From positions 248,001 through 312,000 of the forward strand of contig NZ_JAIHON010000002.1 in NCBI RefSeq assembly GCF_021173675.1: a stretch of 64,000 nucleotides of DNA, read 5' to 3'. The position numbers and the translations under genes were made by a program. The notes under the pieces are model-generated. The model was not told the origin of the DNA. It ran no database searches and saw only the letters and a list, made by a program, of their open reading frames with translations. Of the stretch, positions 49,108 through 58,860 are shown one piece after another; within the stretch, counting starts at the first letter, position 1; every line of letters begins with the position of its first letter. Source of the stretch: Streptomyces lincolnensis. Lineage in GTDB: Bacteria > Actinomycetota > Actinomycetes > Streptomycetales > Streptomycetaceae.

Positions 49108-50846
49108 GCATCCTCAACGAACCCCAGGGTGCCGCGGCGGCGGAGCCCCACTACGCGGACGAGCTGCCGGTCAGGCGCAAGCAGCCCGGCAACGTCGTGG
49201 TCAAGTGGCTCACCACCACTGACCACAAGACGATCGGCACGCTGTATCTGGTCACGTCGTTCGCGTTCTTCTGCATCGGTGGCGTGATGGCGCTCTTCAT
49301 GCGCGCCGAGCTGGCCCGTCCCGGCCTGCAGATGATGTCGAACGAGCAGTTCAACCAGGCGTTCACGATGCACGGCACGATCATGCTGCTGATGTTCGCG
49401 ACGCCGCTGTTCGCCGGCTTCGCGAACTGGATCATGCCGCTCCAGATCGGCGCGCCGGACGTGGCCTTCCCCCGGCTGAACATGTTCGCCTACTGGCTGT
49501 ACCTGTTCGGCTCGCTCATCGCGGTGGGTGGCTTCCTCACCCCGCAGGGCGCGGCCGACTTCGGCTGGTTCGCCTACAGCCCGCTGTCGGACGCGGTCCG
49601 CTCGCCGGGCATCGGCGCCGACATGTGGATCATGGGTCTGGCCTTCTCCGGCTTCGGCACCATCCTCGGCTCGGTCAACTTCATCACCACGATCATCTGC
49701 ATGCGCGCTCCGGGCATGACGATGTTCCGCATGCCGATCTTCGTGTGGAACGTGCTGCTGACCGGTGTCCTGGTCCTGCTCGCCTTCCCGGTCCTCGCGG
49801 CCGCGCTGTTCGCCCTGGAGGCGGACCGCAAGTTCGGCGCCCATGTCTTCGACTCCGCCAACGGCGGGGCCTTGCTGTGGCAACACCTCTTCTGGTTCTT
49901 CGGCCATCCAGAGGTGTACATCATCGCTCTGCCATTCTTCGGAATCATTTCCGAAGTGATCCCGGTGTTCTCGCGCAAGCCGATGTTCGGCTACATGGGT
50001 CTGGTCGCGGCGACCATTTCCATCGCGGGTCTGTCCGTGACGGTGTGGGCGCACCACATGTACGTCACCGGCGGTGTCCTCCTGCCGTTCTTCTCCTTCA
50101 TGACGTTCCTCATCGCCGTACCAACGGGCGTGAAGTTCTTCAACTGGATCGGAACGATGTGGAAGGGGTCCCTGAGTTTCGAGACCCCGATGCTCTGGGC
50201 CACCGGCTTCCTGATCACCTTCACCTTCGGTGGTCTGACCGGTGTCATCCTGGCCTCGCCGCCGATGGACTTCCACGTCTCGGACTCCTACTTCGTGGTG
50301 GCGCACTTCCACTACGTCGTCTTCGGCACCGTCGTCTTCGCGATGTTCTCCGGCTTCCACTTCTGGTGGCCGAAGTGGACCGGCAAGATGCTCGACGAGC
50401 GCCTCGGCAAGATCACCTTCTGGACGCTGTTCATCGGCTTCCACGGCACCTTCCTGGTCCAGCACTGGCTGGGTGCCGAGGGCATGCCCCGCCGGTACGC
50501 GGACTACCTCGCGGCCGACGGCTTCACCGCCCTGAACACGATCTCGACGATCAGCTCGTTCCTGCTCGGCCTGTCGATCCTGCCGTTCTTCTACAACGTG
50601 TGGAAGACGGCCAAGTACGGCAAGCCGGTCGGCGTCGACGACCCGTGGGGCTACGGCCGCTCGCTCGAATGGGCGACGTCCTGCCCGCCCCCGCGGCACA
50701 ACTTCCTCACCCTGCCGCGGATCCGCAGCGAATCCCCGGCGTTCGACCTGCACCACCCGGAGATCGCCGCTCTCGACCAGCTCGAGAACGCCGGTCACGG
50801 TGAGAAGGCTCTGGCCGGCAACGGCGGCAAGGAGGCCGGCAAGTGA
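49104..50846 (+). CDS. ctaD: Cytochrome c oxidase subunit I
   Basis: The 580-residue, 12-span protein has all haem and copper ligands: low-spin haem His in [12 protein letters not shown], CuB/cross-linked region [10 protein letters not shown], the HH pair in [10 protein letters not shown], and HFHYVVFG for haem a3. It reduces oxygen to water and pumps protons. GTG start inside the ctaC stop (GTGA). The C-terminal ~60 residues ([15 protein letters not shown] onward) are cytosolic. Confidence 0.98.
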   Translation: MSILNEPQGAAAAEPHYADELPVRRKQPGNVVVKWLTTTDHKTIGTLYLVTSFAFFCIGGVMALFMRAELARPGLQMMSNEQFNQAFTMHGTIMLLMFATPLFAGFANWIMPLQIGAPDVAFPRLNMFAYWLYLFGSLIAVGGFLTPQGAADFGWFAYSPLSDAVRSPGIGADMWIMGLAFSGFGTILGSVNFITTIICMRAPGMTMFRMPIFVWNVLLTGVLVLLAFPVLAAALFALEADRKFGAHVFDSANGGALLWQHLFWFFGHPEVYIIALPFFGIISEVIPVFSRKPMFGYMGLVAATISIAGLSVTVWAHHMYVTGGVLLPFFSFMTFLIAVPTGVKFFNWIGTMWKGSLSFETPMLWATGFLITFTFGGLTGVILASPPMDFHVSDSYFVVAHFHYVVFGTVVFAMFSGFHFWWPKWTGKMLDERLGKITFWTLFIGFHGTFLVQHWLGAEGMPRRYADYLAADGFTALNTISTISSFLLGLSILPFFYNVWKTAKYGKPVGVDDPWGYGRSLEWATSCPPPRHNFLTLPRIRSESPAFDLHHPEIAALDQLENAGHGEKALAGNGGKEAGK

Positions 50847-51241
50847 AGGTCCAAGGCTGGATGTTCATGTGGCTGAGCGTCTTCGTGCTCGCCATGGCCG
50901 TCGTCTACGGCATTTGGTCGAAGGAGCCGGCCGGTACCACGGCCCTCTTCCTGGCCTTCGGCCTGTGCATCATGATCGGCTTCTACCTGGGCTTCACGGC
51001 CAAGCGGGTCGACGTCGGCGCACAGGACAACAAGGAGGCGGACGTCGCGGACGACGCCGGCGAGGTCGGGTTCTTCAGCCCGCACAGCTGGCAGCCGCTC
51101 TCCCTCGCGGTCGGTGGCGCCCTCGCCTTCCTGTCGATCGCGATCGGCTGGTGGCTGATGTACTTCTCGGCGCCGCTGGTCCTGGTCGGCCTCTGGGGCT
51201 GGGTCTTCGAGTACTACCGCGGTGAGAACCGCACCCAGTAG
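50843..51241 (+). CDS. ctaF: Actinobacterial cytochrome c oxidase subunit IV
   Basis: The 132-residue protein has four predicted spans ([20 protein letters not shown] and [19 protein letters not shown] first, then two more) and matches CtaF, the small fourth subunit specific to actinobacterial aa3 oxidases. GTG start overlapping the ctaD stop, so ctaC-D-F are translationally coupled. A terminator follows. Confidence 0.95.
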   Translation: MKVQGWMFMWLSVFVLAMAVVYGIWSKEPAGTTALFLAFGLCIMIGFYLGFTAKRVDVGAQDNKEADVADDAGEVGFFSPHSWQPLSLAVGGALAFLSIAIGWWLMYFSAPLVLVGLWGWVFEYYRGENRTQ

Positions 51242-51257
51242 CACGAGCCGAGCTCGA

Positions 51258-51297
51258 CAGGAGCCCGGACACTCCGTCAGGAGCGTCCGGGCTCCTG
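51258..51297 (+). terminator. Terminator of ctaCDF
   Basis: Perfect 13-bp stem CAGGAGCCCGGAC/GTCCGGGCTCCTG (51258-51270, 51285-51297) with a 14-nt loop, 16 bp after the ctaF stop. Confidence 0.9.
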
Positions 51298-51360
51298 CGT
51301 TTGCCGCAACCTCCGTCCCTCGTACGAGTCACCCGGCGCGCCGTGGTTGACCGGCCTCCC

Positions 51361-51366
51361 TAGCGT
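51361..51366 (+). promoter_or_regulatory. -10 box of the L,D-transpeptidase gene
   Basis: TAGCGT ends 6 nt before the ATG at 51373, giving a probable leaderless transcript independent of ctaCDF. Confidence 0.55.
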
Positions 51367-51372
51367 GAGGTC

Positions 51373-52635
51373 ATGAGCCACGCACCCCGCACCCGAACCG
51401 TCGTCGGCTGCACGCTGCTGGTGATCGCCCTCGGCGCGGGCGTCACCGCATGCGGCTCCGACGGCCACCCGCTGTCCGCCGAGCCGTACGACGCGGCGGA
51501 CCAGATCGCCTTCAGCGGCCCCGTCGGCGACGGCGGGAAGGCCGACCCCGGCAAGCCCCTGGAGGTCACCGCCGAGGACGACGACGGGCGCATCACGGAC
51601 GTCACGGCCAGGGACGCCACGGGACGCCATGTGGCGGGCGAACTCTCCGCCGACGGCACCCGCTGGCACAGCACCTCCCCGCTCGCCGCCGACGCCCACT
51701 ACACGGTCCGTGTGAGCACCGAGGACGAGGACGGGGCGCCCGGCCGCCGGGTCGTCACCTTCGACACCGGCAAGCCCCGCACCAAGAAGCGCCTGGACGT
51801 CACCTTCGGCCCCAAGGCGGGCAAGTACGGCGTCGGCCAGCCGATCACCGCCGAGCTGAGCACGCCGGTCCAGGACAGGGCCCAGCGGGCCGTCGTCGAG
51901 CGCGCCCTCAAGGTGGAGTCCACGCCTTCCGTGCAGGGCGCCTGGCACTGGGTGGACGACAAGGAACTCCACTACCGCCCCAAGGAGTACTGGCCCACCG
52001 ACGCCACCATCCAGGTCCGCAGCAACCTGGAGGGCATCAAGGTCAGCGACCGGCTGTGGGGCGGCCGGGCCAAGCCGCTCAGGCTGACCACGGGGGACCG
52101 TGTCATCGCGGTGACGGACGCCTCGTCGCACTCGATGACCGTCTACCGCAACGGCAAGGCGATCAACACGATCCCCGTCACCACCGGCAAGGCCGGCTTC
52201 GAGACCCGCAACGGCGTCAAGGTCGTCCTGGGCAAGGAGTACTTCGTACGTATGCGCGGTACCAGCATCGGCATCGCCGAGGGTTCCTCGGAGTCGTACG
52301 ACCTACCGGTCTACTACGCCACCCGGGTCACCTGGAGCGGCGAGTACGTCCACGCCGCCCCCTGGTCCGTCGGCTCCCAGGGCTACGCCAACGTCAGCCA
52401 CGGCTGCACCGGCATGAGCACCGCCAACGCCGAGTGGTTCTTCGACACCGTCCGCGAGGGCGACCTCGTCAAGGTCGTCAACTCCTACGGCGACACGATG
52501 GAAGCCTTCGGCAACGGCTTCGGCGACTGGAACCTCGCCTGGAAGAAGTGGCGCGGAGGCAGCGCCCTGGTGACGGGAGACCCGGAGGGCCCGGGCCCCG
52601 AGGAGGCGGCGCGTTTGAGGCCGACGACTGTGTGA
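51373..52635 (+). CDS. L,D-transpeptidase lipoprotein
   Basis: The 420-residue protein has a lipobox (AGVTAC, Cys ~27), two immunoglobulin-like domains (~50-140 and ~145-250) and a YkuD catalytic domain (~255-380) with the signature HAAPWSVGSQGYANVSHGCT, whose second His and Cys are catalytic. The order matches mycobacterial LdtMt2. It makes 3-3 cross-links in peptidoglycan between diaminopimelate residues. The C-terminal ~20 residues are Pro/Glu/Gly-rich. A REP-like repeat starts right at its stop codon. Confidence 0.95.
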   Translation: MSHAPRTRTVVGCTLLVIALGAGVTACGSDGHPLSAEPYDAADQIAFSGPVGDGGKADPGKPLEVTAEDDDGRITDVTARDATGRHVAGELSADGTRWHSTSPLAADAHYTVRVSTEDEDGAPGRRVVTFDTGKPRTKKRLDVTFGPKAGKYGVGQPITAELSTPVQDRAQRAVVERALKVESTPSVQGAWHWVDDKELHYRPKEYWPTDATIQVRSNLEGIKVSDRLWGGRAKPLRLTTGDRVIAVTDASSHSMTVYRNGKAINTIPVTTGKAGFETRNGVKVVLGKEYFVRMRGTSIGIAEGSSESYDLPVYYATRVTWSGEYVHAAPWSVGSQGYANVSHGCTGMSTANAEWFFDTVREGDLVKVVNSYGDTMEAFGNGFGDWNLAWKKWRGGSALVTGDPEGPGPEEAARLRPTTV

Positions 52636-52690
52636 GCCCCTAGGGGCGCGGGGAACTGCGCGATCAGCCGCGACGGACCCGCAGCCGCCC
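52636..52690 (+). repeat. REP-like dispersed repeat, short form
   Basis: GCCCCTAGGGGCGCGGGGAA is followed by CTGCGCGATCAGCCGCGAC and CGCAGCCG. It begins exactly after the transpeptidase stop. Its GCCCC/GGGGC hairpin could double as that gene's terminator. Confidence 0.75.
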
Positions 52691-52713
52691 ACGAACCACC
52701 CGGTCCCGAGCTC

Positions 52714-53115
52714 TTAGGCGCTCAAAGCCTTCCGATCCCGCAACAAAGACGCCAGCGCCGCCGCGAACTCCACCGGATCCACCGGAAGCGTCACGGCCGC
52801 CTCGGCCCGGCTCCAGGTGGCCAGCCAGGCGTCCTGGGGCCGCCCGATGAGCAGCAGCACCGGCGGGCAGTTGAACACCTCGTCCTTGATCTGACGGCAC
52901 ATCCCCATGCCGCCCATCGGCACGGCCTCGCCGTCCAGGACACAGACGTCCACGCCGCCCTTGTCCAGCTCGCTCAGCACGGCCGCCGGAGTCGCGCACT
53001 CCAGGAACTCGACGACCGGGACATCCGGCGCGGGCCGCCTCCCCGCCGCCAGCCGCACTTGCTCGCGGGTGTTGGAGTCGTCGCTGTAGACCAGCACCGT
53101 GGCGGTCGGCTGCAT
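52714..53115 (-). CDS. Orphan receiver-like protein with altered active site
   Basis: The 133-residue protein has response-regulator receiver size and order: an acidic N-terminal strand TVLVYSDDSNTREQV, a strand ending in VDVCVLDGEAVPMGG (Asp at the phospho-acceptor place) and VLLLIGRPQDAW. The conserved Lys of the fifth strand is replaced (AAVTLPVDP), and there is no output domain. It may signal without phosphorylation or be a scaffold. It lies between the two halves of the terminal-oxidase/bcc genes, on the opposite strand to ctaE, with 144 bp between starts. Confidence 0.75.
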   Translation of the reverse strand: MQPTATVLVYSDDSNTREQVRLAAGRRPAPDVPVVEFLECATPAAVLSELDKGGVDVCVLDGEAVPMGGMGMCRQIKDEVFNCPPVLLLIGRPQDAWLATWSRAEAAVTLPVDPVEFAAALASLLRDRKALSA

Positions 53116-53249
53116 TGTTCCTCCGTGACGTCAGCGTCGTAAGGACAGGCCCGTTGGGCGGATGCTACTCCCTTGAACACCACGTCAACACCGGTCCGGA
53201 GCAGGGAGACACTCCGAACGGCACCCCCCGGAGTGAGGGCGGGATAAGC

Positions 53250-53268
53250 GACCGACATAATGTCGGTC
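53250..53268. promoter_or_regulatory. 19-bp palindrome overlapping the ctaE start codon
   Basis: GACCGACAT and ATGTCGGTC are perfect arms around one A. The right arm begins with the ctaE ATG. The sequence also contains a TAATGT -10-like hexamer, so if transcription starts just downstream, the real start could be the GTG at 53269. Confidence 0.55.
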
Positions 53269-53880
53269 GTGGCGACAGCAACGACAGAGACAACCGGGCA
53301 CGCGCACCCATCGGTCAACCGGCCGAACCTCACCAGCGTCGGAACCATCATTTGGCTGAGTTCCGAGCTGATGTTCTTCGCGGCCCTCTTCGCGATGTAC
53401 TTCACCCTGCGATCGGTGACGGGTCCTGATCACTGGAAGGAAATGGCGCATGCCCTGAACCTTCCGTTCTCGGCGACCAACACCACGATCCTGGTGCTCT
53501 CCTCCCTCACCTGCCAGCTCGGCGTGTTCGCCGCCGAGCGCGGTGACGTGAAGAAGCTCCGGATGTGGTTCATCGTCACGTTCGTCATGGGCGCGGTGTT
53601 CATCGGCGGTCAGGTCTACGAGTACACCGAGCTGGTCAAGAAGGACGGGCTCTCGCTCTCCTCCGACCCGTACGGCTCGGTCTTCTACCTGACGACCGGC
53701 TTCCACGGCCTGCACGTGACGGGCGGCCTCATCGCCTTCCTGTTCGTCCTCGGCCGCACCTACGCGGCGAAGAGGTTCACCCACGAACAGGCGACCGCGG
53801 CCATCGTCGTGTCCTACTACTGGCACTTCGTCGATGTCGTGTGGATCGGCCTCTTCGCCACGATCTACCTGATCAAGTAG
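53260..53880 (+). CDS. ctaE: Cytochrome c oxidase subunit III
   Basis: The 206-residue, five-span protein has the subunit III blocks [38 protein letters not shown] and [20 protein letters not shown]. It stabilises the proton uptake of the oxidase. The ATG lies inside a palindrome and lacks a ribosome site; the GTG at 53269 is an alternative start. It heads the ctaE-qcrCAB operon, the same order as in mycobacteria, and is separated from ctaCDF by two unrelated genes. Confidence 0.96.
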   Translation: MSVVATATTETTGHAHPSVNRPNLTSVGTIIWLSSELMFFAALFAMYFTLRSVTGPDHWKEMAHALNLPFSATNTTILVLSSLTCQLGVFAAERGDVKKLRMWFIVTFVMGAVFIGGQVYEYTELVKKDGLSLSSDPYGSVFYLTTGFHGLHVTGGLIAFLFVLGRTYAAKRFTHEQATAAIVVSYYWHFVDVVWIGLFATIYLIK

Positions 53881-53941
53881 CCGGGGCCCGCTCCCGCACT
53901 CCCAAGCATCGACGCAGAAGATCCTGACACCGGGGTAATCC

Positions 53942-54751
53942 GTGAAAAAGCTCTCCGCACGACGACGCCACCCGGCGGCGGCGCTCGTCGTCCTACTCCT
54001 CGCGCTGGTCTTCAGCGGGGGGCTGTACGCCCTGTTCGCGCCAGCGGACCAGGCGAAGGCCGACGAAACAGCCCAGTCCCTCGCCATCGAAGAGGGCAAG
54101 AAGCTCTACGCCGTAGGCTGCGCCAGCTGCCACGGCACCGGCGGTCAGGGCACCTCCGACGGTCCTAGCCTGGTGGGCGTGGGCGCCGCGGCCGTCGACT
54201 TCCAGGTCGCGACGGGCCGTATGCCGGCCCAGCAGCCGGGCGCGCAGGTCCCGAAGAAGAAGAACATCTACTCGCAGGCCGAGATCGACCAGCTGGCCGC
54301 GTTCATCGCGTCCCTGGGTGCCGGTCCGTCCGTCCCGACCGAGGCGGAGTACGGCCCCGAGGGCGCCGACATCGCCAAGGGCGGCGAGCTGTTCCGCACC
54401 AACTGCGCGCAGTGCCACAACTTCACCGGCAAGGGTGGCGCGCTGACGCACGGCAAGTTCGCGCCGAGCCTCGAGGGCGTCGACCCGAAGCACATCTACG
54501 AGGCCATGCAGACCGGCCCGCAGAACATGCCGTCGTTCCCCGACGCCACGCTGTCGGAGCAGAACAAGAAGGACATCATCGCGTACCTGCACGCGGTCAA
54601 CGGCGACGAGACCGTCAGCAACGGTGGTCTTGAGCTGGGCGGGCTCGGCCCGGTCAGTGAGGGCCTCTTCGCCTGGATCTTCGGCCTCGGTGCGCTGATC
54701 GCGGTCGCCGTCTGGGTCGCCGCTCGGACCGCAAAGGCCAAGAAGTCATGA
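53942..54751 (+). CDS. qcrC: Dihaem cytochrome c subunit of the bcc complex
   Basis: The 269-residue protein has an N-terminal anchor (AAALVVLLLALVFSGGLYAL), two class I cytochrome c domains with CASCHGTGGQG and CAQCHNFTGKGG haem sites, and a C-terminal span (GLFAWIFGLGALIAVAVWVA). It carries electrons internally to CtaC, replacing soluble cytochrome c. GTG start; the stop overlaps qcrA (ATGA). Confidence 0.97.
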   Translation: MKKLSARRRHPAAALVVLLLALVFSGGLYALFAPADQAKADETAQSLAIEEGKKLYAVGCASCHGTGGQGTSDGPSLVGVGAAAVDFQVATGRMPAQQPGAQVPKKKNIYSQAEIDQLAAFIASLGAGPSVPTEAEYGPEGADIAKGGELFRTNCAQCHNFTGKGGALTHGKFAPSLEGVDPKHIYEAMQTGPQNMPSFPDATLSEQNKKDIIAYLHAVNGDETVSNGGLELGGLGPVSEGLFAWIFGLGALIAVAVWVAARTAKAKKS

Positions 54752-55821
54752 GTAGCCAAGACATTCCAGAAGAGAACCTGCCTGCTGAGCAGTCCGCAGG
54801 ACACAACGAGTACGCGCACGGCGCGGTAGGCGTCGCGGACGAGAAGCACCCCTTCGCCGACCCCGGCCTGCCGCCCCACGAGCACCGGATCCAGGACATC
54901 GACGAGCGGGCCGCCAAGCGGTCCGAGCGCACGGTCGCCCTGCTGTTCACGGTGTCGATGCTGGCCACGGTCGCCTTCATCGTCTCGTACGTCGCGATCC
55001 CGCACGACAAGCCGATCTACGTCTTCCCGATCGGGCACATCAACGCGCTGAACTTCGCGCTGGGCCTGACCCTCGGTACGGCGCTGTTCACGATCGGCGC
55101 GGGCGCGGTCCACTGGGCCCGCACCCTGATGTCGGACGTGGAGGTCGCCGACGAGCGGCACCCGATCGAGGCGGCCCCCGAGGTCAAGGCCAAGGTCATG
55201 GCCGACTTCCGGGACGGTGCCAAGGAGTCGGCGCTCGGCCGTCGCAAGCTGATCCGCAACACGATGTTCGGCGCGCTGGCCCTGTTCCCGCTCTCCGGTG
55301 TCATGCTGCTGCGCGACCTCGGCCCGCTGCCCGGCACCAAGCTCCGCCACACCATGTGGCGCAAGGGGCTGATGCTGGTCAACATGAACACCAACGAGCC
55401 GCTGCGTCCCTCCGACGTCGCGGTCGGCTCGCTGACCTTCGCCAAGCCCGAGGGCCTGGAGGAGCACGACCACGAGTTCCAGACCGAGATCGCCAAGGCC
55501 GCCCTGATGATCGTCCGGATCCAGCCGGACAACATCAAGGACAAGCGCGAGCTGGAGTGGTCGCACGAAGGCATCGTCGCGTACTCGAAGATCTGCACCC
55601 ACGTCGGTTGCCCGATCTCCCTGTACGAGCAGCAGACGCACCACGTGCTCTGCCCCTGCCACCAGTCCACCTTCGACCTCTCCGACGGTGCCCGAGTGAT
55701 CTTCGGCCCCGCCGGTCACGCCCTGCCGCAGCTGCGCATCGGTGTGAACGACGAGGGCTACCTCGAGGCGCTCGGCGACTTCGAAGAGCCCGTCGGTCCT
55801 GCATTCTGGGAGCGCGGATGA
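54748..55821 (+). CDS. qcrA: Rieske iron-sulfur subunit of the bcc complex
   Basis: The 357-residue protein has the three N-terminal spans typical of actinobacterial QcrA and a C-terminal Rieske domain with CTHVGC and CPCHQSTFD binding the [2Fe-2S] cluster. It transfers electrons from menaquinol to QcrC. Coupled to both neighbours by 4-bp overlaps. Confidence 0.97.
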   Translation: MSSQDIPEENLPAEQSAGHNEYAHGAVGVADEKHPFADPGLPPHEHRIQDIDERAAKRSERTVALLFTVSMLATVAFIVSYVAIPHDKPIYVFPIGHINALNFALGLTLGTALFTIGAGAVHWARTLMSDVEVADERHPIEAAPEVKAKVMADFRDGAKESALGRRKLIRNTMFGALALFPLSGVMLLRDLGPLPGTKLRHTMWRKGLMLVNMNTNEPLRPSDVAVGSLTFAKPEGLEEHDHEFQTEIAKAALMIVRIQPDNIKDKRELEWSHEGIVAYSKICTHVGCPISLYEQQTHHVLCPCHQSTFDLSDGARVIFGPAGHALPQLRIGVNDEGYLEALGDFEEPVGPAFWERG

Positions 55822-57458
55822 GCACTACAGAGTCCTCCACCGAGTCCCGCGCACGCGGGAAGGCACCGGCCGGCGAACGCGTCGCCGACTGGGCGGACGG
55901 CCGGCTGGGGATCTACTCCCTGGCCAAGGCCAACATGCGCAAGATCTTCCCCGACCACTGGTCGTTCATGCTGGGTGAGGTCTGCCTCTACAGCTTCATC
56001 ATCATCATCCTCACGGGTGTGTACCTGACGCTGTTCTTCCACCCGTCGATGAACGAGGTGGAGTACCACGGCAGCTACGTCCCGCTGCAGGGACAGCTGA
56101 TGAGCGAGGCGTTCAACTCGACCATGCACATCTCCTTCGATGTGCGCGGTGGTCTGCTGATCCGGCAGATCCACCACTGGGCGGCGCTGATCTTCCTCGC
56201 CGGTATGTTCGTGCACATGATGCGGGTGTTCTTCACGGGCGCGTTCCGCAAGCCGCGTGAGGTCAACTGGCTGTTCGGCTTCCTGCTGTTCGTCCTGGGC
56301 ATGTTCACCGGCTTCACCGGCTACTCGCTCCCGGACGACCTGCTCTCCGGCACCGGTGTCCGCTTCATGGAGGGTGCGATCCTGTCCGTGCCGATCGTCG
56401 GCACGTACCTGTCGTTCTTCCTCTTCGGCGGTGAGTTCCCGGGCGGCGACTTCGTGGCCCGCTTCTACTCGATCCACATCCTGCTGCTGCCGGGCATCAT
56501 GCTCGGTCTGGTGGTCGGCCACCTGATCCTGGTCTTCTACCACAAGCACACGCAGTTCGCGGGCCCCGGCAAGTCCAACAACAACGTCGTCGGCATGCCG
56601 CTGCTGCCGGTCTACATGGCCAAGGCCGGAGGCTTCTTCTTCCTGGTCTTCGGTGTCATCGCGGCCATCTCGGCGATCGCCACGATCAACCCGATCTGGT
56701 CCATGGGCCCCTACCGCCCGGACCAGGTGTCCACCGGCGCCCAGCCCGACTGGTACATGGGCTTCTCCGAGGGCCTGATCCGAGTGATGCCGGGCTGGGA
56801 GATCGACTTCTGGGGTCACACGCTCGTGCTGGGCGTGTTCATCCCGCTGATCATCTTCCCGCTGGTCCTGGTCGCGATCGCGGTCTACCCGTTCATCGAG
56901 TCCTGGGTCACCGGCGACAAGCGCGAGCACCACATCCTGGACCGCCCGCGCAACGCCCCGACGCGCACGGCCTTCGGTGTCGCGTGGATCACCTGGTACA
57001 TGGTGCTGCTGATCGGTGGTGGAAACGACCTCTGGGCCACCCACTTCCACCTGTCGATCAACGCCATCACCTGGTTCGTGCGGATCGCGTTCTTCGTGGC
57101 GCCGGTCATCGCGTTCGTCGTCACCAAGCGGATCTGCCTCGGCCTCCAGCGCCGCGACCGGGAGAAGGTGCTGCACGGTCGCGAGACCGGCATCATCAAG
57201 CGCCTGCCGCACGGTGAGTTCATCGAGGTGCACGAGCCGCTCAGCCAGGACGCGCTGCACACGCTCACCGCGCACGAGCAGTACAAGCCGGCCGAGATCG
57301 GCCCGACGGTCGACGAGAACGGCGTCGAGCGCAAGGTGAAGGGCTCCGAGAAGCTGCGCGCCAAGCTCAGCGAGGCGTACTTCGGCGAGGAGTCCCAGAT
57401 TCCCAAGCCGACCGTCGAGGAGTACAAGGAGATCACGAGCGGCCACGGCCACCACTGA
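55818..57458 (+). CDS. qcrB: Cytochrome b subunit of the bcc complex
   Basis: The 546-residue protein has eight spans with haem b His residues in [13 protein letters not shown] and [19 protein letters not shown]. The quinol-site motif is PDWY (AQPDWYMGF), as in actinobacteria, rather than PEWY. A ~120-residue cytosolic C-terminal extension ([19 protein letters not shown] onward) is typical of actinobacterial QcrB. It oxidises menaquinol. Last gene of the operon; terminator 26 bp on. Confidence 0.98.
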   Translation: MSTTESSTESRARGKAPAGERVADWADGRLGIYSLAKANMRKIFPDHWSFMLGEVCLYSFIIIILTGVYLTLFFHPSMNEVEYHGSYVPLQGQLMSEAFNSTMHISFDVRGGLLIRQIHHWAALIFLAGMFVHMMRVFFTGAFRKPREVNWLFGFLLFVLGMFTGFTGYSLPDDLLSGTGVRFMEGAILSVPIVGTYLSFFLFGGEFPGGDFVARFYSIHILLLPGIMLGLVVGHLILVFYHKHTQFAGPGKSNNNVVGMPLLPVYMAKAGGFFFLVFGVIAAISAIATINPIWSMGPYRPDQVSTGAQPDWYMGFSEGLIRVMPGWEIDFWGHTLVLGVFIPLIIFPLVLVAIAVYPFIESWVTGDKREHHILDRPRNAPTRTAFGVAWITWYMVLLIGGGNDLWATHFHLSINAITWFVRIAFFVAPVIAFVVTKRICLGLQRRDREKVLHGRETGIIKRLPHGEFIEVHEPLSQDALHTLTAHEQYKPAEIGPTVDENGVERKVKGSEKLRAKLSEAYFGEESQIPKPTVEEYKEITSGHGHH

Positions 57459-57484
57459 TCGCTGCGGCGTCGCCACGCCACACC

Positions 57485-57519
57485 AAAGGGCCCCGTCCGG
57501 TCTTCGGACGGGGCCCTTT
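57485..57519 (+). terminator. Terminator of ctaE-qcrCAB
   Basis: Perfect 15-bp stem AAAGGGCCCCGTCCG/CGGACGGGGCCCTTT (57485-57499, 57505-57519) with a 5-nt loop. Confidence 0.93.
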
Positions 57520-57537
57520 GCCGTGCCTTCCGGCTGG

Positions 57538-57543
57538 ATAGGG
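57538..57543 (+). promoter_or_regulatory. -10 box of trpD
   Basis: TAGGGT lies 58 nt before the trpD ATG, immediately after the upstream terminator, so trpD has its own promoter and a short leader. Confidence 0.45.
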
Positions 57544-57600
57544 TGGGGCCACACTCTTTTACGAGGGATCTCCTCTCGTACGACACCCAGGAGCGGCCTT

Positions 57601-58665
57601 ATGAGCGCTGTGACCCCCGCTGGAGGCGACACCGCGGCGGGCCGTTCCTGGCCCGAGGTGCTGAACTCCCTGCTGTCCGGCCATGACCAGGACGCCGACG
57701 CCACGTTCTGGGCGCTGGACCGGATCATGCGCGGCGAGGCGACCGACGCGCAGATCGCCGGGTTCGTGGTGGCGCTGCGGGCCAAGGGGGAGACCGTCGA
57801 GGAGATCACCGGTCTGGTCCGGGCGATGTACGAGCACGCCAACGTGATCGAGGTGTCGGGTCCGACCGTCGACATCGTCGGCACCGGCGGCGACGGCGCC
57901 AAGACGGTGAACATCTCCACGATGTCCTCGATCGTCATCGCCGGCACCGGGGCGAAGGTCGTCAAGCACGGCAACCGGGCCGCGTCCTCCGCGTCCGGCG
58001 CCTCGGACGTCCTGGAGAAGCTCGGCGTCAACCTGGAGCTGACCCCGCAGCGGGTGGCCGAGGTGGCCGAGGAGGCCGGGATCACCTTCTGCTTCGCGAT
58101 CAAGTTCCATCCGGCGCTGCGTCATGTGGGCGCCGCCCGCGGCCAGTTGGGCATCCGCACCGTCTTCAACGTCCTCGGTCCGCTGACCAACCCCGCCAGG
58201 GTGCGGGCCCAGGCGGTCGGGGTCGCCGACCCGCGCATGGCGCCGATCGTCGCGGGCGTCTTCGCCGAGCGCGGCAACTCCTCGCTGGTCTTCCGCGGCG
58301 ACGACGGCCTCGACGAGCTGACGACCACGGCCACCTCGCGGGTCTGGATCGTCCGGGACGGCAAGGTCACCGAGGAGACCTTCGACCCGCGGGACGTCGG
58401 CATCGAGCTGGTGCCGGTGGAGGCCCTGCGCGGCGCCGATCCGTCCTACAACGCCGACGTCGCCCGACGCCTGCTGAACGGTGAGACGGGCCCCGTGCGG
58501 GACGCCGTACTCCTCAATTCGGCGGCCGCGCTGGTGGCGCTGGAACCCGGCGGGGGGACGCTGGCCGACCAACTGCGGGCCGGGATGGCGAAGGCCGCGG
58601 AGTCGATCGACTCCGGGGCGGCCAAGCTGGCGCTGGACCGCTGGGTGGCGGCCAGCAACGCGTGA
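57601..58665 (+). CDS. trpD: Anthranilate phosphoribosyltransferase
   Basis: The 354-residue protein carries TrpD motifs: [20 protein letters not shown] (PRPP-binding GTGGD), [32 protein letters not shown] and the acidic DDGLDELT metal motif. It joins anthranilate to PRPP in tryptophan synthesis. It stands alone here, away from other trp genes, as in mycobacteria (Rv2192c beside ctaE). The ATG at 57601 has AGGAG. Confidence 0.97.
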   Translation: MSAVTPAGGDTAAGRSWPEVLNSLLSGHDQDADATFWALDRIMRGEATDAQIAGFVVALRAKGETVEEITGLVRAMYEHANVIEVSGPTVDIVGTGGDGAKTVNISTMSSIVIAGTGAKVVKHGNRAASSASGASDVLEKLGVNLELTPQRVAEVAEEAGITFCFAIKFHPALRHVGAARGQLGIRTVFNVLGPLTNPARVRAQAVGVADPRMAPIVAGVFAERGNSSLVFRGDDGLDELTTTATSRVWIVRDGKVTEETFDPRDVGIELVPVEALRGADPSYNADVARRLLNGETGPVRDAVLLNSAAALVALEPGGGTLADQLRAGMAKAAESIDSGAAKLALDRWVAASNA

Positions 58666-58743
58666 CCCGCACGTCGTCGTGATGTCCCGCGATCCGGACA
58701 CGGGTTGCGGGACCGCGATCATCTCGCGTAGGTTTTCGAACCA

Positions 58744-58860
58744 GGTCATGAGTGACAGTCATGAGGCCCCGGCCGACTGTCCGGCAACCCTCCGTCCGTG
58801 GCGGGGTGCCCCGGGTGAAGACCAGGCCGTAGGCAGCGAGGTCTACGGCAAGCGCGGATC
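58744..58860 (+). ncRNA. SAM-IV riboswitch
   Basis: The 335-bp gap after trpD holds a close match to the actinobacterial SAM-IV aptamer: GGTCATGAGTGACAGTC at the 5' end, the GGCCGACTGTCCGGCAACCC core, GCGGGGTGCCCCGGGTGAAG, GACCAGG closing P1 (GGTC/GACC), the P5 hairpin GCCGTAG/CTACGGC and the terminal AAGCGCGG. The loop GTCCGTG can pair with CGCGGAT to form the pseudoknot. It senses S-adenosylmethionine and should repress the PLP-enzyme gene at 59001. Downstream, AGGGATCC (58889-58896) can pair with GGATCCCT (58856-58863) at the aptamer end and would compete with the pseudoknot, a plausible switching element. Confidence 0.92.

Noticed and set aside
57523..57600. A short Trp-containing peptide upstream of trpD (WIGWG) as a possible attenuator leader
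   Set aside because: It is in frame with trpD without a stop codon, overlaps the -10 box, and no terminator/antiterminator pair is seen.
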